Position numbers and translations under genes: made by a program
Assembly: GCA_013407085.1 (NCBI GenBank)
Contig: JACCGJ010001876.1
Location: 1 to 64,000 of the forward strand
Reading direction: 5' to 3'
DNA length: 64,000 nucleotides
Source of the DNA: Atriophallophorus winterbourni
Lineage: Eukaryota; Platyhelminthes; Trematoda; Plagiorchiida; Microphallidae
Shown: in pieces, positions 1 through 12,270 of the stretch
Numbering within the stretch: position 1 is the first letter of the stretch
Layout: each line of letters opens with the position of its first letter
Notes under the pieces: generated by a model
Database searches by the model: none
Seen by the model: the letters and a program-made list of their open reading frames with translations, nothing else
What the model was told of the DNA's origin: nothing

Positions 1-2197
1 CGAATAAGAAAAGTTTGCTATGTGAAATGACGTTATGTATGTCATTTATATATATATATATATAAGAAATAGTAAGGGGCCTAATACGCTACCTTGAATC
101 ACCCCACTGGGAATAGGTAGGCTGCGTGATCTACGGCCCTTAACTTCGACAGTGTAAGTGCGATCAGTAAAAAAAGAAGTTGACCAGGAAAGAAGATTAC
201 CACCGATGTCATATGATTCAAGTTTCGATAATAAAAACTTATGAGGAACAGTATCAAATGCTTTAGTTATGTCTAGGAAGAAAACTACAACTGCCGAACC
301 TTCCTTAATCGATGTAGTAATATAGTCAAGGTAATCAAGCTGACATGTAATGCAAGATGTTTTATTTAGGAAGCCATGTTGAGCTCTAGAGAAAAAAAAT
401 TGGAGATAAGTTATTTAGGACATTTTTTACTATTTTTCAAGTAATCTAGAGATTATTGCTGTGTGGTTAATTGGGCGATAAATTGATACCATGTGCTTCG
501 AGCCAGATTTATGTCTGAGTGTAACGACAGAGTGTTTCCATTCTAAAGGAAAGATTCCTGATTCGATTGAAGTGTTAAATAAGTTCAGTAGAAGAAGTTT
601 GAAATCGTCACCACCCATTCTGCGAACGGCGGATGGAATGCCTGTTATGTTTGGCTTGAGACTGAACGCAGTTTGTTCGCAGACTTCATTAATGTCATTC
701 AGATTTATACATATAGTGTTGAATACACTAGGTGACCGAAATATTCTAGTGACATCTTTATAGATGGAGGTATTTTAAGTAGTGTTAAAATAATTAAGAA
801 ATTCTTCGCAGATTGTAATAGGGACTGTAATTCTTATTTCTGCCAAATTATAAGTTCGATCCTAAATAATGAAATTTACTTTGCTGGTTGAGTTTACGGA
901 ACGTGATTTAAATTACCTGCTAAGTGATTCTAGCTTATCACAACTGTTCAGTGCTCTATTTTCTGATGCAATCAATGTGTGGTCTAGAATGAGTTTGTGG
1001 TCACTTAATAGTTTACAGGAACGTGAACCAGCGAAGATGTCGTTATTGTTAATTGCAACTGTAGACGATTCTTTTATTTTCTTTTCCATTTTCTCGAGCC
1101 TAGTTTGTTTTATGCGTTTTAGGACTGCTAGCTTTGTCGATTAAACCTATAATTTTCGAATGGAATGTTGATGATATAGTTGGAAAATGATGTGAAAGAA
1201 TGAATTGAGACCAATCTTTAATCTTTATAAGTGTTAAAAGTAAGTTCTTTTCGATGAAACGGTGAAGAGTCTTGACCTCATTGGTAGCTTTGCAAGTGCA
1301 TGATAGATGGAAGGATAATATTTTATGGTCCCCATTAAAGGGGGAAGGCAATATTAGTAAGTTGTTTGGATCAATATTTAGAATAAAGACTAAGTCAAGA
1401 ATGTTGCCCTTACTAGTTATCTATCAATAAATTGTTTGTAACCTAGAAAGTCAAGCGTTTTCATAAAATTTGTATGTTAATGGCGTGCATGATGCAAAGA
1501 CGTTTCGATGAAAGCAGGAGTTGATGTATTCAATTAGATGAAGTTGAGCCTGGTGGGTAGTAGATGCAGCTTATTGAAAGATCTAGTATAGGTAGTTCTA
1601 TCCATAGTGAATCTTCAAGTTCTGTTAAATTGGAAGATGTTTTGCTATTAGCTTCGAATCGTGAATGCACATAAATAAGGCAACCACCACCTCGTTTCAG
1701 AGTGCGGTTTCTTCTAAATACATGGTAGTTAGGTATCATGAGTTTAGAGTCAGAGTGATCATCACGAGTCCCGGATTCAGTTATAAGAATAATATCTACA
1801 GGTTTAGAAGATAGGTAAGATTTTAGTATATGGATTTTACGTATAATTGATCTAGCATTTATGACCAGAAAACGAACAATACAATAGTCGAAAGTTAGAG
1901 GATTTAGGGTAGGTGCATTATAGAGTTTACTAGGCTTAAAATTCAATTTATGTGTTTTTGAAACAAAGTGGTATTAGGGTTAAAGTATGGTTCATAATTG
2001 GAGTGAGAAACATATGGATTATAAAATAAAGTTTGGGGAATATAATTATTATAATAGGAGGGATATTGTGTAATAGTAGATGAATTATAATGAGGTTGAA
2101 TATTAAAAAAACGTATAGGAGGAGCTGATGAATGGTGATGGTGTTGCTTATATGGTAGGGGGTTATTTATTATCTTGACTGAATCAGTGCTGTTCAT
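1..2197 (-). mobile_element. Degenerate CR1/Jockey-like LINE, runs off left edge
   Basis: Seen: read on the minus strand, 2197-1943 gives an Asn/Tyr/His-rich leader, 1946-1530 the start of an AP endonuclease (VINARSI, then ILITESGTRDD, GGGCLIYVHS), 1351-1100 the linker, 618-430 reverse transcriptase fingers (GIFPLEWKHSVV, YRPIN), and 340-60 the palm (VFFLDITKAFDTVPHKFLL, then SGVIQGS). The order is that of an APE-type non-LTR ORF2. Frames change repeatedly and stops are present, so it is dead. The FADD active-site region would lie left of base 1. Family placement is by motif style only. Confidence 0.85.
47..64. repeat. (TA)n microsatellite inside LINE
   Basis: Nine TA units lie where the reverse transcriptase of the flanking LINE would read PLLFLIYI on the minus strand, so the tract grew inside former coding sequence. 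Confidence 0.9.
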
Positions 2198-2205
2198 CTG
2201 ATAAG

Positions 2206-4410
2206 ATGTCAGAGGAGTTCATCGAATGGACTTATATTCATGGCATAAGTCAACATGTAATTTTGGCCCCAAGGTTATGTCAGTGCTGCTTACCTTCGAT
2301 CCTGGATCTCGTTATATCTTCAAGCGGAGAAATGGTTCGACAGGTAGATTATCTCACTCCACTAGGAAAAGTGATCACGTTGTTATCAGCTTCCAACTAG
2401 TAATCAGGTATGAAAAAACTTCATCTAAACTGAGGCGCCATTTTGATCGTGTAGTCTGGGAAGTTGTCTCAGAGGAAGCTAAAAAGATCTTGTCTCAATG
2501 TGTAGTTGATGATATAGCAAAAAACTGGCAGCTTATACACCACTTTCTGTCTACCTTGCAAGATAGGTTTGCACTGTTGATGCACGTCAAGCAACACAAC
2601 AAGCCACAGTGATGTGCACCTGCGATACGACAGGTGATTAGAATGCAGGACCGTGTCTGGAAAACTTACAAAGCATCTCAGACACAGCGGTCCTGCTCAG
2701 AATTAAGGCTGTGGGTATCTAACGCGATGCAAAACGTGACTCGAAATCACGGTTGGCACGCAATATAATGCAGTGCCAAAAGCGTTACTATAGTCATGCC
2801 TAATCCAAGAGCAAAAGAGGGATTGGATTGGCAACCTTCCGCAGGAAAACTGAGCATTAATAGTCTCAGAGTCAAAAAAGGATTCGGTCTATCTCAAACA
2901 TTCTCAGTCAGTTCAGAGGCTTGATCGTCAAATAGATTTGCCTAACATGCCAGTCATCAAAAGGCCTGAAATCGTTACTCCACTTCTGGAGTTATTCTTG
3001 ACTGATGATGAGGTTAAACTTGCTCTTGCAGCAACTTACCCCCATAAATCTGCTTGCCCAGACGACATTTACCCTCAACCTATAAAGAACCTGGCGCCAA
3101 TACCAGCAGAACCTGTGGTTCGTCTTTTCAACGCTTCCTTGCAACACGGAATTATTCCGAGTATTTGGAAGCTGGCTAATGTGATTCAGATACATAAAGG
3201 TGGAAGTCGTTCCACAATTTGTCAGTACAGATCTGTAAGTGTTACTAGCATCCTATGTAAAATCCCCGAGAAACTTATCAGGGATAGGATCTGTCGCTAT
3301 CTAGTTGATTACTTGTTGCTGAACTCTGCTTAGCACTGTTTTCCTGAAGGGAAGTCGTGCCTAACAAACCTCCTGTTTTTTCCGAGGTCACCATGAGGGT
3401 AGATAAAGGCCAACAAGTTAAAGCTTTTTACTTGGACTTTTGCAAGTCCTCTGATTCGGTAAACCACAGATTGCTTGCAACCAAACTTGGTTATATGGGT
3501 ATCGATGGTCTTCTGAAGAAATGGATAATAGTCTTCTTAAGCAATAGATTTTTTGTGTCAGGATAGGCAGTATGTATTCGTCGAAAGCCAAAGTTGTTAG
3601 TGGAGTCCCACAGAATTCCGTACTCGGACCGCTACTTTTTCTCATTTTCATCGATGATTTGGCAGCGTCGGTTAAGTGTCCCTGCTATATGTTTGCGGAT
3701 GATACCAAGTTTATCGGATCAGTGGATGAACAGGATCTTCTTGAGGATATAGAAAAGGTCATCAAGTGGTCTGGTACATGGGATCTACCAGTAAACTTCA
3801 CTAAAAGGTATCTCTTGATTGATGTCATTAAGAAGCTAGAGGTTGCTGGACCAGATGGTATACTTGAGATGAATGGGGTGCCGAAAGTTCGTGATTCAGG
3901 TATAGAGGTTTCAGTGAACCTTAAATGGGCTGATCAATGTGTAATTGCTGCACAGAGCGCTATAAGCTAGCATTTCGGCCTTCGATCCGTTTTATCCTGC
4001 AGGTCCCTAGAGGTTTTCATACCATTATACAAAGCGGTCGTGAGACCACATCTCGAGTATTGCATTCAAGTATAGTCACCTTATATGAAAAAAGATATTG
4101 CAAAGCCTAAAGGTGTTCAACGCTTAGCTACTTTTATGATTGTAGGGCAATCAGGTAGGTCGTATGAGGAACGATTTCTGAGTCTAGATTTCTTCTCACA
4201 AAAAATCGGCTATGTGTGGACCTGATTGAAACCATTAAAATCATAACAGGTTTCAGTACTATTCATCCAAGTAAAATTTACGCTCTGGTGCCTAGTGTGG
4301 GTACTCGTGGCTATTCATTAAAACTGGCCAAGCGACATGTCAGGTCAAATGTTCGTAAAAACTTTTTTCGTGAAAAGGTAGTAAATTACTGGAATCGTCT
4401 CTTTAAATAA
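2206..4410 (+). mobile_element. Degenerate CR1/Jockey-like LINE, 5'-truncated
   Basis: Seen: it opens inside the end of the endonuclease (EFIEWTYIHGISQHV, SILDLVIS, SDHVVISFQL). The linker follows to 2612, then RT from 2938 (FNASLQHGIIPSIWKLANV, HKGGS, QYRSVSVTSI). A stop at 3333 interrupts before the SCLTNLL region. The palm reads KAFYLDFCKSSDSVNH, then SGVPQNSVLGPLLF and MFADDTKF near 3690-3713. The C-terminal domain ends near 4410 (SVGTRGYSLKLAKRHVRSN). The FADD box survives but several frameshifts and stops make it a pseudogene. Its 5' break meets the 5' end of the preceding minus-strand LINE, so the two lie head to head. Confidence 0.85.
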
Positions 4411-4876
4411 GTTGTTTGTTATACTTCGGTAGTGGGTTTCAAGAATGGACTCGAATATGCGTGAAGCCTTTATTATTTCCTGATTTTTCTCCGTAACTGA
4501 ATAGTTGGTATTGTCCTCATGTAGTCTCTGAAACGCACTAATGTTTCTCCTCACCTATTGCTGATTAGAGTTTTTCTGTTGCATTACAGATTACTCTCAT
4601 GGCAGAAGAAATTTGTGAAGACATTGTTTGAAGTGGTGGACGCTCTTCTGTGGCATACCACAGAGAGAAATCTGGACGCTCGATTGGCTCGTTAGCCTAT
4701 AGCATTTTTCTGCAAAAATTTTTGTTTGTATCAATCAATGTACACTTTTTGAATTGTACCCGGATTTTACGAATATAAATTTTCGTCCGCTCGGAGTTGC
4801 TCTTCTCATTTCCTTTGATACCCGTACTGCGTGCTTGGAATTCTGACTGTGGATTGTGGAAAGATTGCCTGCCTGC
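4411..4876. other. Intergenic, nothing recognised
   Basis: No open frame, RNA gene or recognised repeat was seen between the two LINEs. Confidence 0.5.
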
Positions 4877-4885
4877 TATAAAAGG
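4877..4885 (+). promoter_or_regulatory. TATA-like box upstream of LINE ORF1
   Basis: TATAAAAGG lies 454 nt before the ORF1 start of the near-complete LINE. It could belong to the element's internal promoter region or to flanking DNA; the true 5' end of the element was not fixed. Confidence 0.3.
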
Positions 4886-5338
4886 ACCGCTTCATATTTC
4901 AGCCGCACCTAATTCTTGGATTTACCGCGGTGCTAATACTTCGACGTTTGGACCGGAATAGTCAATTGCCAAGCTGGGGAGAATCGCTTTCAGTTCAATC
5001 AAAGAATTATTGTGAGTGGTTACCTTTTTCACTTTTTACACATATACTGTAATTTCACGTAGCCTGAACCACCACAAGCCACATACACTCCTGTGCAAAC
5101 TGAACTGAACTGAACTGTCAAGGTCGCGCGTGGAGTGAATTTCTGAGGTTCCAAGTATTTTTCAATACAAGTAATGTGGCTGAATATCGAATCAGATTCC
5201 TTCTCTGATTCAATTGAAATTTTTATTAACAACCATATACGTGTCTGGGGATTTACTGAGAAGTATTTCCCGTGAAACCTGGTAAATTGTTTTCGCAATC
5301 TGCTGCTCCATTAACGATTTACTGCAGGCTACGTTACA

Positions 5339-6436
5339 ATGACTTCTTCGCCGTGCTTCAAGTGCGCCAAGAAAGTTATTTCCTCATCCAAAGCCATGCA
5401 ATGTTCAATATGCAGCTGCTGGATTCACACCCGATGCTGTAAAATGGAGGATACCACTTATCAGGCGTTGAGGACCTACCATGAGCCGTACCTTCATTTT
5501 ATCTGTGAAGCGTGCATCCCTCGTCTGGAAGCCTTGCAGTCCTCTCATTTGCCAAATAAGGAAGATCTACCTGTAAGTGGCTCCATGCTGGTTAATGATT
5601 TACAAGGCACAAGTGTTCCGGCTGATAGCAAAACGCCTCCACTCGGTAGCACACCGAAAAAGAGCAAAGCTGTGTCATCCGGACGCCGATCGAAAACTAG
5701 AAGAAATAAAATTGTTGCACTGCCATCGAACGTGCAAGTGGAATCTGCCTCTTCAGATATTGCGGAACATGTGGTCACGTCTAATGAATTAGACCCAAAT
5801 GCTAGCGCCACATATGCCTCTGTAGCCGCCATAAATACAGATGCCGATACTGCAATCTGGTCCAATATTTCGAACAGAGTCGACAAATTGGAATGCCGAT
5901 TACCACAACAGTTTTCTAGGAATGTGGTGAAGGAGAGTAAGATCTCACTTCCGAGCAGTAAAGCTGACAGTTCACCAGACGCACGCAAATGCTGCCTCAT
6001 TATTGTGAATGCACCGGAACCAGATGGAGAAACATCTGCTGCCAGAATTCAACAGGATAGCCAGTTTCTTCAATCAGTTTTCGGGAAAATGGTTGACCAA
6101 GGGGAGGCTGGTATCACAATTGTATCAGCGTTTCGACTTGGACGCAGAAATCTGGAGTGTGAAAAGCCCAGGGTTCTAAAAACAGTACTGGCTTCCGACG
6201 ATCAGGCCCAAAAGATCCTAAAGCGCGTTCATCGACTGAAGGGTCTACCGTATAAAATATTACGAGATTTGTCGCCTGACGATAGAATCAAGATGAAGAC
6301 TGCTACGATGGAGCTTAAGAAAAGATTATCGGAGGGTGAGAAGGACCTTCGTATTGTGGATTTTCGCGTAGTAAAGAGGCCATCCAAAGTTCGCTGGAGG
6401 CCCATACGGATCGAGCATCCAACTGCTCTCCATTAA
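5339..6436 (+). CDS. LINE ORF1: PHD-like zinc finger plus nucleic-acid-binding domain, 365 aa
   Basis: Seen: residues 6-59 form a PHD-type C4HC3 array (C6, C9, C22, C25, H30, C33, C56, C59). A Ser/Lys/Arg-rich middle (about 90-200) follows, then a folded segment from about residue 217 (CCLIIVNAPEP, then VSAFRLGRR, KPRVLKTVL, LPYKILRDLSPDDRIKMK) that resembles the RRM-like/C-terminal domain of LINE ORF1 proteins. It probably coats the element RNA. The frame is uninterrupted and the stop TAA lies just before ORF2. The ATG was chosen because the finger begins at once after it. Confidence 0.8.
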   Translation: MTSSPCFKCAKKVISSSKAMQCSICSCWIHTRCCKMEDTTYQALRTYHEPYLHFICEACIPRLEALQSSHLPNKEDLPVSGSMLVNDLQGTSVPADSKTPPLGSTPKKSKAVSSGRRSKTRRNKIVALPSNVQVESASSDIAEHVVTSNELDPNASATYASVAAINTDADTAIWSNISNRVDKLECRLPQQFSRNVVKESKISLPSSKADSSPDARKCCLIIVNAPEPDGETSAARIQQDSQFLQSVFGKMVDQGEAGITIVSAFRLGRRNLECEKPRVLKTVLASDDQAQKILKRVHRLKGLPYKILRDLSPDDRIKMKTATMELKKRLSEGEKDLRIVDFRVVKRPSKVRWRPIRIEHPTALH

Positions 6437-6438
6437 AG

Positions 6439-9227
6439 TATTTCGAAGTGCTCTGTTTCAACGCGCGGAGTTTGAGGAACAAATTTGACGAAGTAAGCCA
6501 TCATGTCTTGGCACTACAGCCAGATATCGTTGGAATAACGGAAACCTGGCTCACACTCGACATTACTGATGCAGAGCTATTCATTCCGAATTACCGCCTA
6601 CTCAGAAGTGATCGAATTGGATCTCGACATGGTGGTGGGGTGGCGATATACGTCAAAGAACATTTATCCGTGGAGGTTGTTGATCGTTTTCGAGATGATG
6701 GTGGTTTTGCTGAAAGCATTTGGTGTCAGATCAAGTCCAGTAATGGATCAGCAATGATCGGTGTCATCTACCGTTCACCCTGCGCACGTATCATGGCATT
6801 ATTTGACCAGCTCCGCCGCCATGGGACGAGGAACGATTGTATGATACTCGGTGACCTGAATGCTCCGGATATCAACTGGTTGGACCTCGTTACAAATGGG
6901 GATGAGTACCAACGGGAGTTTCTAAATCTGATTCTGGATTTGAACCTCGTGCAGCACGTTTTCGTTCCTACTCGCTATGGACATGGCCAGACTCCGTCTA
7001 CTCTTGATCTGGTCTTGTCACCCAGAGAGTCAGATGTGGTTGACTTATCCGTGGAACAGCCCATCGATACAAGCGACCATTGTTCTATTCGGTTCAAATG
7101 GACTCGGGGTAAACCGGCCCAGCCGTCGCGGCTTCCACGGAGAAACTTCTGGAACATGGACTTGAAATTGTTGGTTGAACAAGCAGCCTCAATTGACTGG
7201 ACGTTACCCGTTGATTCCACTATTGATGACTGTTGGAAATGGTTCCTGAATAATATCCGTTGCTTAGAGGATGTTGCTCCATTAACCAGAGATCGTCCCG
7301 GCTCCCGTGGCCCTCCTTGGTTTGATAGAGAACTTCGTACCTGCCTGCGGCAAAGAAAGCGTCTTTGGATTAAATTCAGAACGAGCCGATCGGACGCCCA
7401 TTACGAAGAATATCGGGCTGTACGGAATCTTTGCTCAAAATTGAAGAAGGATAAAAGAAGTGATTCGAGCTTCAATTAGCAAATTCTTCAAAATATAATC
7501 CTAAACGATTATTTGCGTACATTCGGCGACGGGTCAAATCATCGAACCCCGTACCTTCTCTCAAAAATTTGGAACGGGAGGTTATAGAGACTGACACTGG
7601 GAAAGCTGAGGTGTTTGCATCGCAATACCAATCAGTTTACGCAATAGAGCCTACCATATCCTGCAAACAAATATCGCCGACGGAAGTAATGGCCAATTTT
7701 GAGATCACGGCTGACATGGTGCGAATCCTCATCGAACATCTAAAGGTACAGACATCTCCAGGTCCTGATGGTATTCACCCTGCCATATTAAAACCTTTAT
7801 CAAGGATCATCAGTTTACCTTTAGCCGCTCTATTCCAAATTTCAATCAACTCGGGACGTCTACCAGAGGATTGGAAAATGGGCATAGTAAAGCCGATGTT
7901 CAAAGGTGGAAGTTTATCAGACCCTGTAAATTACCGTCCTGTTACACTTACGTCTGTCGTAGGCAAATTGCTGGAACGGATTGTAAAGGATAAGATAGAA
8001 CAGTATTTGCGCGAGACCCAACAATGCTCGAATGCCCAACACGGCTTCACGGAAGGCCGCTCATGTATCTCCAATCTACTGACCGCCCGAGAACATTGGT
8101 GCAGAAGCCTTGACGCGGGTGTGCCAGTTGATGTAGTCTTCATCGACTTCAGTAAAGCATTCGACCGTGTTCCACATCAGAGGCTTATTTGAAAACTAAG
8201 AATGTCTGGTATAGAGGCTTCTTTGCTTGCTTGGATTGAGGATTTTCTTATCGGAAGGCGAAGCCTCGTTGAAGTCAATGGGGCCAGATCTGCATCCTTT
8301 ATCCCAACTTCTGGTGTACCACAAGGATCCGTTCTGGGGCCAACCTTGTTCAAACTCTATGTGAGTGCTCTTCCCGGTTTTCTGAACAGTGGTTGTCTCT
8401 TATTTGCAGATGATCTGAAGGTGTGTGCTTCTGTCACGACTGCCGCTGACGCTTTCCACTTGCAAAATGAGTTGAATGATCTTCGGAATTGGACTGACAG
8501 ATGGATGATAGATGATAAGAAGTGTGCTATCATGCACATCGGGAGCAACAACATGCGACATGCATATCATTTGGAGGGCCATGGTCTCAGGATAGTTGAT
8601 GTAGAGCGAGATTTGGGGCTGATGGTAACTTCATCCCTCAAAACTGCGGAGGATATTGCCAGAAAGGTCGGTTCTGCCAGCCGCATGTGGTGGGCATTGA
8701 GACGATCCTTCTTGGAGATAAATCCCAAAGTTTTCCAAGTTCTGTATAGCTCTCACGTCAGACCAATATTAGAATTTGGGCTTCCGGTGAACTATCCGTT
8801 AACCAAAGGGGAGAAGGATCGTCTGGAGAAAGTCCAAAGGAGGGCTACCAAGTGCGTGAGGGGTGTGTTTCGTATTCCCTATGACGACCGATTGCGGGAA
8901 CTCAAACTTTTCCCACTGGAATATCGAAGAATGCGATATGATTTGCTGGTCACGCGGAGAATCCTGCTTGGATATTACGGAACGGAACTTCAAAAATTCT
9001 TTTCGGTATCCCCGGACTCCAGAACTAGAGGTCATTCGCTGAAGTTGCAGAAGCGCCGTACAGAACACCTGAAGCCATCGTTTACCCTGTCGACCAGAGT
9101 GGTCAATATTTGGAATGCACTCTCCGCTGATGCAATCGGGGCAGTCACCGAAGAGCAGTTTAAACGCATATTGGACGGTGAACTTCCCGATATCCTGCGC
9201 GATTCGCCTACTCTTCCAGCTCAGTAA
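6439..9227 (+). pseudogene. LINE ORF2: AP endonuclease and reverse transcriptase
   Basis: Role: target nicking and target-primed reverse transcription. Seen: endonuclease 6448-7110 with CFNARSL, GITETW, GDLNAPDINW, TLDLVLSP and TSDHCSIRF, so the usual catalytic Asn, Glu, Asp and His are present. RT follows with SPGPDGIHP, YRPVTLTSVVGKLLERIV, QHGFTEGRSC, VVFIDFSKAFDRVPH, SGVPQGSVLGP and FADD at 8403-8414. The C-terminal domain runs to 9227. Defects: frame 1 gives way to frame 0 between about 7450 and 7497, where two small indels are the simplest reading, and TGA at 8190 falls between palm motifs. ORF2 has no ATG near its start, so reinitiation or coupling to ORF1 is possible. The endonuclease and RT catalytic motifs are retained despite the breaks. 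Confidence 0.85.
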
Positions 9228-9313
9228 CTCCTCGTGAGGAATCTACGCTGAGATAGCAGAGACCCGGGAGGTGAAGCGGCTTTCACGGACTGTAGTCCTC
9301 CTGCCGTCTATTC

Positions 9314-9332
9314 AGAAGAAGAAGAAGAAGAA
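9314..9332 (+). repeat. (AGA)n 3' tail of LINE
   Basis: Six trinucleotide units close the element about 90 nt after the ORF2 stop. The related LINE at 52490-53488 ends in a similar GAA tract, which supports the same family. Confidence 0.7.
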
Positions 9333-9741
9333 CTGATTCACAAACACGAAAGAAAACAGCACCAGCGAGCAAAGCATAACGAGAACGCGCGAACAAAAAT
9401 ATTCTGCAGTAAACATTGATTAAACTAATCATCGGTAGAAATGGAAATACATTTGAAAAGAAAATGAAATTAAATATTGATAAAACTTCAGCATCGAATG
9501 TTTGGCGCGTACTTCTAATTCTTGCGCACGTACTGTCATTTTGGATGTAAACGTTTGCGGTTTCAAATTAACGCATATGTTCTTCAAAATGGTTATTTTT
9601 AATCCTGTCTGTAAAAACGAGACGAATAGTCATCATCCAATAACATTTCAATAGCAGTCCGTTAAATCTGACTTTAATAATTACGATTTCGCTCTGGCGA
9701 CTTCAAACAGACAGATTTTGCCAGAATTATGAAATCGTTTT
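9333..9741. other. Intergenic, nothing recognised
   Basis: AT-rich; only short closed frames. No repeat shared with the rest of the window was noticed. Confidence 0.5.
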
Positions 9742-9762
9742 CAATAGTCAATAGTCAATAGT
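9742..9762 (-). repeat. Heptamer 3' tail of LINE
   Basis: Three tandem CAATAGT units (ACTATTG in element sense) mark the 3' end of the minus-strand LINE; short tandem tails are usual for this class. Confidence 0.65.
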
Positions 9763-10000
9763 ATATTTTGGTACAAAAAGCTAAGAGCTTAAAATAGAAT
9801 CACAGGATAGTCAGCACAAGGGGTCGGGTGGAGTCCATGAAATTGGGTTTCGGTTACCAAAGTTCCGTAAATGGTGGGGTCAGAAGAAGCACAGGGTAGT
9901 CTATACAGGGGAGGATAGATTGGTGTTGATTCGTATGTAGGTCTGGGAAAGAGAAAATAGGTGCAGCATCGGGAACAAAAAGAAATGTGCGAAGTTAAAT

Positions 10001-11588
10001 TCAAATTTTCTGAGAAAGATATAGGTAAGAGTCAAGGCGTTCTTTAAAAATAGCAAGGGAAGGAGAGGTTACAATGAAAGACAGTGAATCATTCCAGGCA
10101 GAAGGAGTGCTGACTGAGAAAAAGAACTTTCGGCAGTTTAACCGACTTGGTAGATGGGCAAGCTTTAAGACATGTCCCCGGGTTCCGGATCTAGGGGCCA
10201 TCGAAAGCAGTCTGAAGCACGGGTGTTTGGCATTCTTGAGAATCAGGAAAACCAAAATCAGATCCCTTCGAATGCGGCGGTACCTCATGGGGAACAAATT
10301 AAGTGCCTTCAGGCGATCTTCATAGTTCATCGAACTAAGCCCTTTGACGATTTTGGTGAATCTCCGTTGAGCTTGTTCCAGGACGTGAATATCGCGATTT
10401 AACCACGGGGACCAGACGGACACGGCGTATTCTAGGTGAGGTCTGACGTACGCGTAAAGAAGTGAGGGGAAAAGGCTGCGGTCGAAAGAACCAAAGACTC
10501 GTTTTAGAAGGCCTACGTTTCGATTCGCGACTAAGGAAGCGTATAAACAGTGAGCAGAGCACCCGAGGTCACTTTGAACCAGTATACCGAGGTATTTCTC
10601 TTGCATACTTAGCGGAACTTCGGTGCCCCCTAGTTGATACCTAGGTTCACCGGGGTGGCGAATGCGGAGAGATCGGCATTTTCGTGGATTGAAAGGTAGC
10701 TGGTTCATAATTGCCCAACAATTAAGTGTCACAGTCATTTGGGGAAGAGAGGATTCGCCAGAGTTTGATATCATCTGCGAACATTAAAAAAGGTGAGTTC
10801 ACACATGCACTAATGTCGTTGATGAACATCAAGAACAAGCGCGGGCCGAGTACAGAACCTTGGGGTAATCCGCATTGTATTGAAAAACAATCAGAAAGTG
10901 ATTGTCTGAGGCAAACGTGGAGTGTTCTGGCGCGGAGAAATTCGGCTATCTAAGACAAAAGTGGATTACCGATTCCAAGAAGAGCAAGCTTTTGTAGTAA
11001 AATAGCGTGGTTTACGCTATCAAAAGCTTTGGAGAAATCCAGGTAGATTGCATCAACACCGTAGCCTGCGTCGACAGCTTTGGTCCAGCTGTCCCGGGCC
11101 AAAAGCAGGTTTGTCGTACTGGAGTGTCCGCGATGAAACCCATGTTGTTCGACAGCGACAGCGTTTTCGTTCTCCATAAAAGTCATCAACTCGTCGGACA
11201 CGATCGATTCCATGACTTTAGAAAGCACGGGGAGCAGAGTGACTGGGCGGTAATTTGCAGGATCACTGCGGTTTCCACCTTTATATATCGGGGTTATGAT
11301 CCCCTGTTTCCAATCTTCGGGAACATGGGAGATATCGAACAGACGTTGGAAGTACATGGAAAGTGGTTCACAAAGTTGCACAGCAACCGCACGCAATGCT
11401 TTCGGTGTAATCCGGTCTACTCCAGGTGATGAATTTTCACGGAGCTGCATGATCTTTTTATATACACGTTCAGCGGTGAACAGAATAGTAGAGAGTCTAG
11501 GTGGGGGTGGGGTGATATTCAACGAAGATGGTTGGCAATTCTGGAATACCGGCATGTAGTGATCCTTCAGTGTATTTGCGGCTTCCAT
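10001..11588 (-). pseudogene. RT and C-terminal domain of the 9742-12270 LINE
   Basis: Two long open stretches, 11588-10950 (212 codons) and 10774-10001 (257 codons), carry the RT fingers/palm and the part after FADD. They sit in different frames with a stop between. All RT catalytic motifs are readable, including YLDFSKAFD and MFADDIKL. The distal stretch has the usual LGILV, YVRPHLEYA, QRRFTKIV and SGTRGH motifs of CR1-like RT C-termini. Confidence 0.85.
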
Positions 11589-12270
11589 AGAAGTCGATGT
11601 GGAGCCGCCTTCAATTTTCAGTGGGGGATTCCAGTTTTCACTTTTCTTTTGTCATTTATATGACGGTATAGCAGTTTTCGGTTGTTCAGAAACCGTGCAG
11701 TTAACTTGTTATGGTAATCCAGCTTATCTTGACGCACTAGAGACGTACAGTGGTTGCGTAATTGTCGATATGCTTCCCAATTTCGCGCACACTCTTCCGA
11801 TCGGAACTTACTCCAAGCAGCGTTTCTGCAGCAGATCCACTTACGAGTTCTACTACGAATGAAAGTACGTAGGATACGTCGTTTGACTGTTTTGGAAGTC
11901 GATGATTGTTGCAGGAGACAGTGCCACTGGGAGACAAATCTGGACCAGGTGAGCTCAGGATCGCCATTTAACATGAAGTTGAAATTGTTAGCAGTGACAA
12001 TTTCTTGAAACGCCTTGTAGTCCGTAACTACCCGTAACAGGGGTACCTCCTCGTCAAGGAATTCGGCGTAAGAAACGAAAGAAAAATGTCAGGACGACGT
12101 GGTCGCTCTTCCCTAAGGGCGGTTCGTAATGAATTTCTTCTACCATCAGTTCCTCGTTAGTCAGCACTAGATCAAGTAAAGATGGACAATCGTCACTCCG
12201 AAACGGATGAAACTTGGTCTTGACAATCTGCTGCAGAGTTGACCAGCGTGGATTATGTGCTGCCTGAAAT

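Larger units (their letters stand above)
4877..9332 (+). mobile_element. Near full-length CR1-like LINE with two ORFs
   Basis: Seen: a 5' leader of about 460 nt, ORF1 (5339-6436), ORF2 (from about 6439 to 9227) and a short 3' UTR closing in an (AGA)n tail at 9314-9332. ORF1 is intact. ORF2 has small frame changes near 7450-7495 and one in-frame TGA at 8190. Short-repeat tails instead of poly(A) are typical of CR1-type elements. It is the youngest-looking of the five LINEs in this cluster. The 5' end is uncertain and no target-site duplication was found. Confidence 0.85.
9742..12270 (-). mobile_element. CR1-like LINE, 5'-truncated, heptamer tail
   Basis: Seen on the minus strand: it starts within the end of the endonuclease (about 12190-12070: SLLDLVLTNEELMVEEI, then GKSDHVVLTF). 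The linker is at 11974-11618 and RT at 11588-10950 (SPGVDRITPKAL, PEDWKQGIITPIYKGG, YRPVTLLPVLSKVMESIV, AIYLDFSKAFDSVNH). A stop at 10950 is followed by CGLPQGSVLGPRLFL and FADD at 10781-10770, and then the C-terminal domain at 10774-10001. The 3' UTR ends in three copies of a heptamer (CAATAGT on the plus strand, 9742-9762). It is broken by stops and frameshifts and is a different subfamily from the 4877-9332 element. Confidence 0.85.

Noticed and set aside
1480..1515. GACGTTTCGATG as a further hammerhead end on the minus strand
   Set aside because: The GAAACGTC match has no CTGANGA partner upstream; it is chance within a LINE.
5545..6000. 151-codon minus-strand frame inside LINE ORF1
   Set aside because: Shadow of the real plus-strand ORF1, with no domain.
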